Source: Cunninghamella blakesleeana (Eukaryota; Mucoromycota; Mucoromycetes; Mucorales; Cunninghamellaceae). Taken from it: DNA of 64,000 bases. Each line of letters opens with the position of its first letter. The first letter of the stretch is position 1. Position numbers and translations under genes: made by a program. Positions 21,983-34,054 of this stretch are shown piece by piece. The stretch is taken from the NCBI GenBank assembly GCA_017871115.1, contig JAFCIZ010000008.1:1240001-1304000 (forward strand), read 5' to 3'. The notes beneath the pieces were generated by a model, which saw only the letters and a program-made list of their open reading frames with translations, had not been told where the DNA came from and ran no database searches.

Positions 21983-23171
21983 TTATCTACGACGACTATA
22001 ACGATCTTCTTTATAATAGCTATCTCTACGTGGTGATCTAGATCGATGACGACGTCTTTGTCTAGAAGGAGATGGGCTACGGTTTGAATGTCTATGTCGT
22101 GATGATGGTTCGTCCTATCAAAATAATAATGATTAAAATAAATTAAAACAATTTTTTTTTTCTTTTCTATTTTTAATATAACTTACAAATCTTGATCTAC
22201 GTTCTCGTTTTGGATAATCTTGTCCATGATCTTTTTCTTCTTCTTTTTTCCTTCGAATTGCATCAAGAATAGCTTGTTCTTCGGCTCTACGTTTTTCTTC
22301 TTGTTCCTTTAAATATATATAAATAAATATATATATATATATAAAAGTAATTTACATAAAAAAAACACGCTATATTTATTATATCTTTTTTTATTTTTAA
22401 TATCTTACTTTTTTTAATCTTAATTCTTCTTTCTTTTGATCTATAAATTCTTGAGGTATACCACCAACAGAATCTTGTGCACTAAGTAATAGCTTCCACA
22501 AATCCAACATAAATTGGCCTGTATCTTTTTCCAAAAAACCTGTCAGATTTATTTGCATACGTCTTGGATCTGGTTTCTAATAAAATATAAAAGAGTTTTT
22601 ACTAAATAACCTATTACTATTTCCACTACTGCTATTATTATTTATTTATATATTACTTCTTCTTCCAATAAACCAAAAGTAAAATCAACAATAACATCAT
22701 CTTCTAATCCAAGTATTTGTGTAATTCTATTACTGATCCAAGGTTTTATAACATCCAAATTTACTTTTTTAATATTTATTTTTTGATCAAATTCAGGTGG
22801 AAAGGTCATGGTCTTTAATAATTTCTTTTCTTTATTACTGAATCGACTATCTTGATCTGCACTTGCACCCTATCATTACCAATTATTTAATTTAAAAATG
22901 TAAAAATAATAAAAAACAATAAAGCAAAAAAAAAAGAAAGGAAAGGAAGGAGAGAAGAAAGAAAGAAAAGAAAAATATTATTCAAGTTAAAATAAAATAT
23001 ACATTTATATTTATCAAAGAATAAAAGAAAAACTATTTTAAAATTGAATGATTAATGAATTGAATCTTTAACTTGTATCTATTCAATAGTCCTTCTTTTA
23101 TAAACTTGCAGTAAAACAAAATAAAATAAAATAAAAAATAAACTTACTTTAAAGTATCCAGCATCACCCAT
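21983..23171 (-). CDS. SRRM1: SRRM1-type PWI splicing coactivator
   Basis: Five exons on the minus strand (23148-23171, 22657-22869, 22409-22576, 22187-22306, 21983-22114) give 218 residues; all phases are zero. No exon is long enough to stand out as an open frame. The start MGDAGYFK, GASADQDSRFSNKEKKLL and the PWI domain (VNLDVIKPWISNRITQIL, LEDDVIVDF, MQINLTGFLEKDTGQFM, LWKLLLSAQDSVGGIP) align closely with human SRRM1/SRm160. A Lys/Glu coiled coil and a short RS tail (NRSPSPSRQRRRHRSRSPRR) follow. It binds nucleic acid through PWI and bridges SR proteins with snRNPs. It is far shorter than the animal protein, lacking the long RS region. Convergent with the Golgi protein gene, 235 bp between stops. 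Confidence 0.92.
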
Positions 23172-25065
23172 ATTTCTTTTATTATTATTATTATTATAAA
23201 ATAGAAAAAAAAGGAAAGAAGAAGAAAATATATACGGGAAATAAAAAAAAATAAAAAAATAAAAAATAATAGAGCGGAAAAGAGGCTCAATTTTATTTTT
23301 TTAGTCAGAATATTTTTAAAGCAGGTTTTTTGAAAAACAAAAAAAAACTACCAGAGTAAAAACTAAATATTTACCCGATTTTTTTTTCTGCATATATGCT
23401 TTAAACAAAATAACTCGCATTAGTAAAAACCATATGCTACTAATATTTAGGTAATCATATAATATGCTATGTGTATTTTTTTTCTTCCAAATAAAAATAT
23501 GTAGATACGTGCTTTTTTCTAAAAAAAATAAATGAAAAATGAAAAAAATGGAAAAACAAAGATAAATATTACTTTAGCAGTTTCCATTTAATCTTCTATA
23601 TACATGTAAATAAATATACACATCCTACCACCTAGCGATGTCCAATGAGAATTTGTTATAAAGTATGTGTTAGTCCTTATGATATCGTATGCAAATATGA
23701 AAGCTAGTAATTTAACTTTATGGGACAATGGCGGTTTACTTTGTAATCAGTAGAGTGAGAAAAACAAAGTAATTTATTTTTAGTTTTAACAAATATAAAC
23801 TTGCTTATTTTCCAGTGAAAACAAGTAATTATATTGTAAAGTATCTAAAGTGCTTTTTTTTTTTTTTCATATCAAAATAAAGTAATAAAAAAAAAAAAGC
23901 AATGATTCATCATATAAATGTATTAAAATATGCATATATTCATATTTATGAATTTATTTACCATTTCATTATACCGTGTATCAACTTTTTTATTATGTCT
24001 TTTCGAAAGCTCTGCTCAATTTTCTGATGGTATAAACTCCCTCAAACCTATTGTAGCTATATTATCCAAATAAAAACATATACTGGCATAAACTAATCCA
24101 TCTCTTTTTTACTTTTATCATCTTAAAACAAAATTTCTAACATTAAAGAATTGTTATCACAAAAGCATTCTGTTTTGCAAATTAGTAACAAGACCCTTTG
24201 CCCTCTTTTTGCTTTTAAATTGCATCCCAACTTCAAGTTTATAATTTTTAGTTGGATATTATACAGAACTAAAAGAAACTAACAAAGTAGCAAAAGATAA
24301 CAAAAAGAAGTTAAAAAGAAAACATGGTGATTATAATAAAAATTAAGGTATTGTCAGCTTTTTTTCTTAAATAAAAAGTATACTTGAATCAAATATTTAT
24401 TTACGTTAACGTTTAAATGACATTGTTATAAATAAATATCAGCATACACTAAAGAAATCTTTCTTTCATATTTCAGTTAAAGATGCAAAAATTTGCAATG
24501 ATTGATGACCTGTTATGCAAATAGCTCAGCAATTAATATTTAAAAGAATGCTATTAGCATATTTTGGCCCAGTTTTATTATAAACTATTTTTATTGTTAT
24601 ACTTATTTTTTATTTTGCTGATTATTATTATCGTTATTATTAATACGTATGTATTATTAAAAAAAAAAAAAAAAAAAATGATGATAGCTTTTCTTTTTTT
24701 GAAAACAATATAGCTATATTCATTTTTTGAAATAATTAAAAAATTAAAATTTTTCAGACATTTATTTGCTCATTCGGTAATTGAAACCTTAGGAAATATT
24801 TATTTCGTTTATAATTGATAGAACTAATAATAACTGAATACGTGTTATTATTATTAATAGCACTATTCATTCATATAAAGGAATAGTAATAGAATTTAAA
24901 GTCTTTTATGCAATAGTTCTTTTTTTTTCATTATTTAGCATGATTTGATTGGCAAATTAATTTAAAGCTCAATAATTTTTTATTTTTTATTTTTTATATT
25001 TTTCTTTTTCTCTCTTCTCTTTTTTTTATATAATATATATACATATATATATACATGTTTATATT
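23172..25065. other. Intergenic region with decayed coding remnant
   Basis: 1.9 kb between divergent SRRM1 and GOT1. It is mostly AT-rich with poly-A/T tracts. The only coding-like part is the minus-strand remnant listed at 23935-24250. The last 150 bp before GOT1 are poly-T and CT-rich with an AT run. Confidence 0.55.
23935..24250 (-). pseudogene. Decayed coding fragment, unknown family
   Basis: On the minus strand an open stretch reads RDGLVYASICFYLDN, then IATIGLREFIPSEN, one in-frame stop, and then AELSKRHNKKVDTRYNEM. Just upstream, in another frame, MQFKSKKRAKGLVTNLQNRM stops in TGA TAA. Amino-acid composition and length are unlike random AT-rich DNA. It looks like a gene or transposon copy broken by stops and frameshifts. 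Family not recognised. Confidence 0.35.
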
Positions 25066-25823
25066 ATGTGGTTAAGCGATGGGCAAAGTAAATAATAGGA
25101 AATCTATTATACATATATATATTTAGCAGTGTTACTAAAATTATTATTATTCTATTTTTTATTTTTATTTTAAAAAGAGATTGGTGTTGGTTTAACAGCA
25201 TTTGGATTATTTTTTATGTTTATGGGTGTTATGATGTTGTTTGACTCTGGTTTATTAGCAATTGGCAATGTAATATATATAGTTATTATTTGTTTGTTAT
25301 TTAATTACTAAAGCGTAATATATATAGATATTATTTTTATCAGGTATAGGAGCTATTATTGGACCAAAAAGTACTATAGTGTTTTTTACAAGGAAAGAAA
25401 AATTACGTGGCACGATATGTTTTCTAGGTGGTATCTTTTTAGTTTTAAGTAAATATCCTATTATTGGCTTTTTGGTTGAAATATTTGGTTTTCTGAATTT
25501 ATTTGGGTAAGTCTGATATGTAGCTTTTCACCGTTAATATATATGTATGTATATGTATATTTTATTAATATATTTTATTATTATTGTCATTAGTGATTTT
25601 TTCCCAATAGTATTTGGATTTTTAAAAAGATTACCAATTATAGGACCTATCCTATGTCAGCCTGTCATATCTAGGGTAATATATAATAGGAAATAGGAAA
25701 TAGGAAAAGGAAAAAGAAAAATAACAATAGGATTTATAAATAAATATATATTGTTCTTTTTTTTTATTATTTTTACCAATGAATGATTAGTTTTTACCTC
25801 GCGAAAGTCGAACAAGAGTATAA
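25066..25823 (+). CDS. GOT1: Golgi transport protein Got1
   Basis: Five small exons (25066-25087, 25178-25269, 25328-25506, 25594-25675, 25791-25823) give 135 residues, the usual Got1 length. Four membrane segments are visible. Family landmarks: MWLSDGQKIGVGL at the start, LLAIGNILFLSGI (spanning intron 2), the LRGTICFLGGIFLV hairpin, FLVEIFGFLNLFGDFFP and the final LPIIGPILCQPVISRF. Got1 is a COPII-vesicle tetraspan protein supporting ER-Golgi traffic. Intron 2 begins GTAATATATATAG, so a nearby false acceptor lies just inside it; the protein match selects the acceptor at 25327. Exon 5 codes the last ten residues and stop. Confidence 0.9.
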
Positions 25824-26335
25824 GTTATTATAAATATCATCATTATCATTTTTTTTGTAATATATATATATATATAAATAAATATAAATATAATCTCCTT
25901 TCTAAAAAAACCTTCTCCTATTATGTTTTGACTCTTTTTTTCTCTTCCCCTTTGATGGTTTATATAAAAGATAATAATCCCTTTTATTATTTTCTTTTTA
26001 TTGTAATATTATAAAACAAGAGTTAAAAGATGATCATATATTGATGATTGATTAAATTTGTTTATTCAACATGTGATGCTTTTCACCAAAAAGAAAATCT
26101 TAATATCGGACCTGACTTAAAATCGGGTATCTTTATTCTATTGAGTTTGAAAAAATTAAGTACCACAGTAAAATAAAAAAATAATTGAACCAAACAGTTT
26201 TTTGCATTTTTATTTTTTCACTCCTTTTTTTCAAATTGACACAAATATTATCATATAAAATAATATCAAATAAATAAATAAAAACTTAATAGTATTTACT
26301 TATTATTTATTATTATTATTATTATTATCATCACT

Positions 26336-26368
<33 letters not shown>

Positions 26369-26529
26369 GATACCCACATTTAATTTATTTCTATTTTTTT
26401 CTCTATTCCTTCCTTTTTCTTTTCTTTTACTTTTACTTTTTCTTTTCTCCCTCCTTCCCCCATATATTATTTATTTTTTATTATTTTTTAATATAAAAAT
26501 ATATTCTATTTATATGTATATATTATATA
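25824..26529. promoter_or_regulatory. Upstream region of the GAR-domain gene
   Basis: 706 bp. It includes a (TTA)n run followed by an (ATA)n run at about 26306-26369, together able to fold as a long AT hairpin. A CT-rich tract (TTTCTTTTCTTTTACTTTTAC onwards, 26413-26460) is probably the core promoter. No specific site recognised. Confidence 0.45.
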
Positions 26530-29500
26530 ATGGACACTGATAGACGAATATTGGAAAATACCCAATGGCATACCACCTTTCATACCCAAACTACACAACC
26601 ATCTTTAAAAGAGGAATCGATACCACCATCACCTATTATAGAAGAAGAAACACAACAACAACAACAACAACAACAAAATATACCAACAATCATAACAACT
26701 ACAACAACTACAGCTACTTTACAACAATATAAATTAAGTTTAAGTAATACTTCATCTCAAACAAATAATAATAATAATAATAACAATGCTACTGCTACGG
26801 ATGATACTGTGGATGCTGATACACTATATGAAACACGGACGAGTTTATTATTAGAACAAATGGCTTCCTTACATGGTCAGTTAAATAACATGTTACCAAC
26901 ACGCTCATATTATTCTACTACTGCTGCTACAGCTACTTCGCTAACACCAACTGACACCGGTAGCCATCCTTCTATTATTTCTTCTTCTTCATGCGGTTCC
27001 TCTTCCGCTTTATCTTCCCCTTATTCTGCACCTTTTACAAATGATGGGTGGGATGATCATATTAAATCAATCGATGGTTTATCTACTTCTTCTTCTTCTA
27101 TTTCAAATGGAGAAGTTGTTTTTTTACATCCTTTACAAGCTGCTCAAGAAGATATGAATCTATATGAATCCAATTTAAATGCTCTTAAACAAAAAGCAAA
27201 TTCTATTACTGAAGGAATGAAATGGGTACGTGAGCAACATCTTCAAATTATGAATATGACTCCTCATCTTTTAATTGCAAACGATATTAATGACAATGAT
27301 CAACAACAACAAGATACTACCACCATTCAACATGATTATCAAAGTAAAATTGAAAATGACGATGAAGAAAACAATAATGATAATGATAATAATATTGAAA
27401 ATAATGATATCGAAAATGATAATGATAATGAACAACAGAATAATAATTTAATAACAACAACAATGGATACCCGTAATAATCAACAATTAACATTTCATCA
27501 ACAAAAAAAAGTAGCACGAGTATCACAAATGGAACAAGCCTATGTTTCATTAATGCATAGAATGGAACAAGCTGAAAAACAATATTTAGCTTTTCATCAA
27601 GGCTTTAATTTTAGTCAAGCGTGTCATGGGATTCGAGCAGCTTTATATTCCATTCAATCCAAAATGATGCAAAAGACAACAACAGATCACGATGTTCAAG
27701 CATTAGAGGAAAGTGTTGCTTCTACCACTCAACAATTAGTTTTAGTTCGTGACCAATATCACGATTTATTGGACAATCAAGAAGATCCCAAGTATGATCA
27801 TCGTTGGAAATCCATTCATCAAAAAAACGAACTTGTGAAAACTTGGGTAGAAGAAGTTAAAGTATGGTTTGCTGAAGCAGAACGAATTCGTACTTGGATA
27901 GATCAGCGACGAGATCAGTTGGAAGAAATCGATCTGCCTGATGCCATGGCCCCTTTATTACATGAAGATAAACCTACAACCGTTGATACTATGGATTTAC
28001 GGTTTATCACAAAAGATGATTTAAATCAAAGTCATGTTTGGAGAGAAAAGCATCAATTATTGGAAAAGGAAATGGAAACTTTTGATCAACAAGATATGGC
28101 TAGATTAAGAGCTCATGTAAAAGCATTGACTGGTGGAAAGGACCTTAGTCCTGCTGATACCACTACCATTGAAATCACTTTGACCACCTTAACCACTTTG
28201 GATAAAGTTATGCATACCTTACGTGATAAAAGTCATAAACTACATCTTTTAACTCAACGGGCTCTATGGGAAAAGGAATATGAATCAACAATGAATTGGT
28301 TACATACTACTGAAAATGATGTTGATTCATTTTTGGGCCAAGCAAGATGGACATTCAATAATCAGTACATAATGGATAAATCTACTTTAATTGATCGTTT
28401 AGTTCAATTAGAACATCAATTAAGTGATTTTGATAAACATCAATTTACAAACACAATTAATTTATATCAAGATTTTGATGATACAGCTCAAGTAGATTTA
28501 CCTTCTTATTTGGAACAGCGTCAAATGAATTGTGAACAATTTTTTGAAGATCTTTTTAAAAGATTGGCTTTTGTAAGATCTGTTGTAGAACAACGTTTAG
28601 AATTAATGGATTTTACGGATATCATTCAACATGTATTTGATGATGCAAATCAATTATTGGTGGATTTAAAACAAACTTGCTCTTTTTCTACTAGTACCTC
28701 TGATGATAATTATAATAATAATAATAGTGATGATGATGATGAAATGCTATGGACTGATCGTGTTCAAACCATGCAAGAAAGAATTATATCTTTAGCTTCT
28801 GCACAAAGAATTCCTTACCCTATGGCAACTTTATCTATCGACCAAGAAGATAATGAATTAGCAAATCAATCTATTCGTCAACATGTTACTCAACAACGTA
28901 CTTCGTTAGTACTACTTGGTGAATCAGGTAAGAGAGAAAGAAAGAAAGAAAGAAAATTATATTCTATTAAATTTATAAATATAAATGAATAAAAATTAAT
29001 TATAACAATCTATATATAACTCTTGATATTATATAGTGGATGAACAATGGCAAGCTTTAAGATACCGATGGCAATTAAGGTATAATGCAAATGATATGGT
29101 GATGGAAGCAAATAAATGGAAGGCTTGGGCAGATGAACGTTTACGTCAAATTAATGAAAATCATCAACTTTTACTTGATCATCAAGATAAATTGATTAAT
29201 AAAAGCCAACCTAAAAATAAAAATTACCTCAACATGATAGCATCAGCGTTAGATCAAATTAATCATTGGGATAGAACAGTATCTATTATTAAATCTAAGC
29301 TTGTCACAAAAGAAAATAATATTGACGGGTTCTTGAATAAATCAAACCAATTAAAAAAGGATATACAACAACTGCACGATGAAAAAGATACTACTGTTAT
29401 TACAACAGAAGAAAAATCGGATTCATCTTTTACCTCCACTTTAGATCATGCACTTCAAGATATGAATACAAGCTATCATGATTTGCGACATCTTTTAAAT

Positions 29501-32500
29501 GAACATCAACAAACCTTGGAACAAGTTAGACATGATTTACAACAAGGAAGCCACATGATAGATATGCGAAATGAGCTATGGAATTTTGTTCATACTTTAC
29601 GTACTTCTTTACCCAATATTAAACAAACATGTGGGTTTATGACGGGACACTCTCAGTCACAAGATAAAGATCGTTTTGATACTTTAACCTCAAGTTATGA
29701 AACATGGCAAGATCAATTACAAAAAAAACAAGATTTATTTGATCGATGGCATCATGATGTACAGCAACAACAGCAACAAGATGATGGTGATGAACAACAT
29801 AAAAATGAAAATTTAATAGAAGAATGGGGTCTCTTAGTCAATGAATTAAATGATTTAGGTTCTTTTCAAGAGAAGGTCCATAAATGGTATGACAGGCAAA
29901 GAAAACTTAGTCTTGTAGAACATGCATTATCCTTTTTTAACAATGATGATATGTCAACAACTATATCAATGGATGATGATCATATGATTCAAGTTGGATT
30001 ACAACAACAAGCTACATTAAAAGAAATTGGTGAAACCATTCAACTTGGAGGAGGAAACGGTGATGATAAAGCTGTTATGGATCCTTTACAAACAGCTAAT
30101 TATTCATGTGCTCGTGAAAGATACCAAACATTAATGAACAAATCACAACAATTAGTAAAAGAAGGAGAAGAAAGAAAAAAACAAAAACAAAACTCCATTC
30201 AATTACAACAATATAAAGATCAAGTACACGATTTTCTTTCTACACTTCAATCCGATTATGACATGATTTTGAATAGAATCAAACAACAAGGATCGCAAGC
30301 TTGGGCATTGACAATGGATCATAACCCTAATGCATTGACCACTTTACTTCGTACAACACAACAAGCAACACAAGCCATGGATGCACAAGTACAACATCAC
30401 TATCGTGTTCAACGAGATGAATTACGTAAAAAGAAGAACAAACTTTTACTATCGCAATTATCAACAATGAATAATAGCAATAATGATGATGAAAATGAAA
30501 CGGATGATAATACAGAGGATGATCACCAAATGAATACAGCTATGGATGAATTGGAAAAGACTATCTTATTAGAAAAACGACAAATCAATGTATTCAAACA
30601 TTTACATGCTTATGCTAAAGCAGCTATGGAATTAGATCAATGGCTAGCACATGGTAATTCAGCTCTACTTCAATTAACAAGTGATATTGGAGTTATTGAT
30701 GAAACAGAAATCCTTGCTACCTTGACACGATTTGAAACAAAATTAGATAATATTCAACCTACTTTACACGGTTTTCAACGTATGCATGATAAGGTGATGA
30801 TGATGGCTAATGAAAATGATATGTTAGATGATGCTTTTAAATCACAAATGAATTCTTCTTTTTCAAAATTACATCAAGGATTTAATGATATGACTTATCA
30901 ATTAAATGATATTAAACAATCAATGTATCGACATAAGCAGCATGCTAGTATTGCAAGAAAAATGAAGGATATTTTACAAATGATTGGCAGTTATCGTGAC
31001 CGCATTACCAATATTCAATTATACTCTGATCAGCACCATCAACATCAGCACCAAAAAGTAGATGATGAAAAGCAAGTAGTACAAGATGAAGATCGTGATG
31101 ATCATGATGATGATGATCATGAAAATAGTAAAGAAAATAGAATTGATTGTTTGACCTCAGCATTAAAAACATGTAGTTTATCATCTATACCAACTGATCA
31201 AGATATCGAATTAACAAGAAACGAATTAGATAAATTAGAACAGGATATTCAATTACATTTGGATTCAGCTTTACATGATTTGGATGAAGCATTGCATAAT
31301 GAACAAAAAGAAAATGGAAATGATATATTTACAGACCAACGTAAGGAAATAGCGCAAGCCATCACTGAATTACAACAGAGTATCAAAGATAAGCGCTATT
31401 GGTTAAATGAAGCTGAAAAACTGGAAAGTGTTTTGACAGTTTTGGATGAATGGGAAGTGTTACTAAGTGCTTTAGCTGAAGTAGTTCATCGTGCTAGTTT
31501 AACTGAAACAGATCAATACAGTCGTGCAGATTTTCAAGCCATGTTGATTGATTTGGATACAAGATATAAATATTATGAACCTAATATTCTTTCTTTAGTA
31601 AAAGAGGCACAACTAGTGATGATGGAAGTAGAAGATACTCGTTTAATTCAATTTTATGATCAACTAACAGAACAATGGCAACAATTAAGAAGATTAGCAT
31701 TAGAAAAGAAAAATAGCATTATATCACGCATCGGTCCATTAGCTGATCCTTTGGTATCATCTCAACTATACGATGTCCTTCCACATGGTCGTTCATCACA
31801 ACAACAAAGAAGAACTATTCCATTAACATCATCTGTTTCAACTTTAACCACCTCTACCACTGTTCATTCTCAACACCATGATAAATCACTTTTACGTAAA
31901 TCATCTTTTCCAACAAAAACTACCACCACAACAATTAGAGGAGGGGGTAGACCAAGATCTATTACACCTAACCCATTAAATGCAACAGGGCCAAGATTAA
32001 TGACAGCTGAAAGAGCATTGAAAAGATCATCATGGCAACAACAAAAACAACGCCATCCATCATCTGCCTCTTCCTTTTATAATAACAACAAGGATACCTA
32101 TGTAGCTGATCCAAAGAACGATTTAGATGTAGCGGTTGGAAATATAGTTAATGATTCGCCTTTCTCTATTCCAGTTAAAATGGTACCTGGAGAAGTAGGT
32201 CGATATTGGTTTGGTAAAAAGAATCCAAAGTTGGTTTATTGTCGTATTTTACGTAGTCGGATTGTCATGGTAAGAGTAGGTGGCGGTTGGGTGGAATTAT
32301 CTCAATTTTTACGTGATCATGCACTATTAGAAGATGGAAGATTTTCTTCTACAAAAGGTCAACGTTCATCCATCAATAATAATGACGACAATAATAATAA
32401 TAATAATAGCAATAGCAATAGCAATAATACAACAACAACAATAACAGATAAAAAAAAGAAAAGACATTCTCAACCTCTAGAAAATACAACAGATCCAAAT

Positions 32501-32713
32501 CAGCCAGTATTAAGACATTCTCGCTCTACGCCTTTCCAACCTTCTTCTTATTATTGTTATTCAGCACGTGGTCATTCTCCTATTCCATCAACTCATGGTA
32601 TTAAAGAAGGAAATAAATTTGTTGTGACTGATGATGATGGGAAACAAGTTCAAGTAACTATGACAAAAGCAAAAAGTAAACAAACTTCTAAATTTAAAGC
32701 ACCTTGGCGATAA
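26530..32713 (+). CDS. Giant coiled-coil protein with GAR (GAS2) domain
   Basis: Two exons (26530-28927, 29037-32713) give 2024 residues, the largest gene here. The N-terminal 230 residues are low-complexity (polyQ, Thr and Asn runs). Residues from about 230 to 1700 are almost entirely heptad-rich helix with regularly placed Trp and Leu, resembling spectrin-type or plakin-rod repeats. At about 1827-1900 lies a GAR domain: VNDSPFSIPVKMVPGEVGRYWFG, then VYCRILRSRIVMVRVGGGWVEL. A basic Ser/Arg/Thr tail follows. GAR domains of GAS2 and spectraplakins bind microtubules. No calponin-homology actin-binding domain or EF-hand is visible, unlike animal spectraplakins. A cortical or septal microtubule linker is an inference. 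Acidic Asp/Asn repeats interrupt the rod at several places. Confidence 0.8.
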
Positions 32714-34054
32714 ATTATATATATATACGTATATACTTTTTTTTTTTTTCTTTGTAAATTCATTAAAATCTTATTTGTTATCATTTGAAATATTTGTAAT
32801 CTATTTATTATTATTATTATATGATTTTTTTTTTTCTTTCTTTTTTGTTTTTAATAATAATGTGTGTAAATTAAAACAAATAAATAAATTATCAATAAAT
32901 AAATAAGTTGTATTATGTTTCATGAAAAAAAAAAAAAAAAAAAACGCATTGACACTTTTTTTTGCTACCATTTACTTCCATTTACTTTATTTATTTCTAA
33001 AATCACAAATAATTTCCTAGTTTTTTTATAATGACTTGAGGCTTTAATCGGAGAAGATTGCTTTTTAATACTAATTTGAATTTTTTTAGGCGTTTTTTTA
33101 TGTTTTTATCGATTAAAAATATAAAAAGGAAGAAAGTATAGTAATAACCTTAATTAGATTTTTTTAAGGTTTTTTCAACCTTTATAAACTGAGATTTAAA
33201 ATATTATTGGGAATAAGCTTTTTTTAAAAAAAAGAAAGAAAAAAAGGTTGTATATTTATATGAACATCATCTTAAAAAATAAAATATTACTTAATCATTA
33301 ATTTATAATAGAGCGATTAGTTTTCGAATTACTTTATTTAATTTTTATTTTAAGAAAAAAAAGAATATTGAATATGATAATCTTTTTTTTTTTTTCATGA
33401 AAAAAAATTCAATTAAAATAATTTAAATTACCAAAACATATTATTATTAGTTTTTATATATTTGGTAACACACAATATGTTAGAAAGTCTTTCAAAGCTT
33501 CATGCTCTATAACTTCGGTTGTAACTCCGATAACACACTCATGGTTTATAACAAAACATTTATAAATATATGAATAAGGATAATAATATTATTAATGACA
33601 TATTGATAGACAATTATAATGTATATATATATATATGTATATGTATATATATACATATATATATATATATTATTTGAACAATAGATAGATTGGTAATATA
33701 TGTGTATATAAAATAAAATAGTAATGAAGAGAGAAAAAATTAAAATTCGGGACGAAGAATTTCTTAGCATTTTATTGGTAGATCAATCTATTATATTTCA
33801 CACTATATAAAATTATGTATATATAAATATATATAAATTTATAAGGTTCCCCATTTATTTTTTTTTTTCTTCCTTTTCCTTCTTTCTTTTTATTATTATT
33901 ATTACTATTATAATTCTAATTTTTATTAATTTTATTTTACCTATTTGATACCCTTTTTTTTTTCTTTCTTTCTTTCCTTTTATCAAATTTTTTTTTTCAA
34001 TCAATTTTATTACAATTTAAAAAAAAAGTCAATACGTAGAAAAAATAAAATAAA
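32714..34054. other. Intergenic region, AT-rich, with transposase-like scrap
   Basis: 1.34 kb. It contains long homopolymer runs, AT runs at 33620-33670, and a minus-strand coding scrap at 33454-33575. The last 200 bp before the NDT80-like start are CT/T-rich. No intact gene seen. Confidence 0.5.
33454..33575 (-). pseudogene. Short hAT-transposase-like scrap
   Basis: A minus-strand open stretch ends in TAA and reads ECVIGVTTEVIEHEALKDF then LTYCVLPNI. The pattern of a short hydrophobic run, V-x-E/H, F/L-K-D-F-L and Y-C-x-x-P-N resembles the segment of hAT transposases that reads about V-V-E-x-x-x-F-x-x-L-x-x-Y-x-x-P. The local GC content is higher than its flanks. The rest of a transposase was not found nearby. 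Assignment is weak. Confidence 0.3.
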
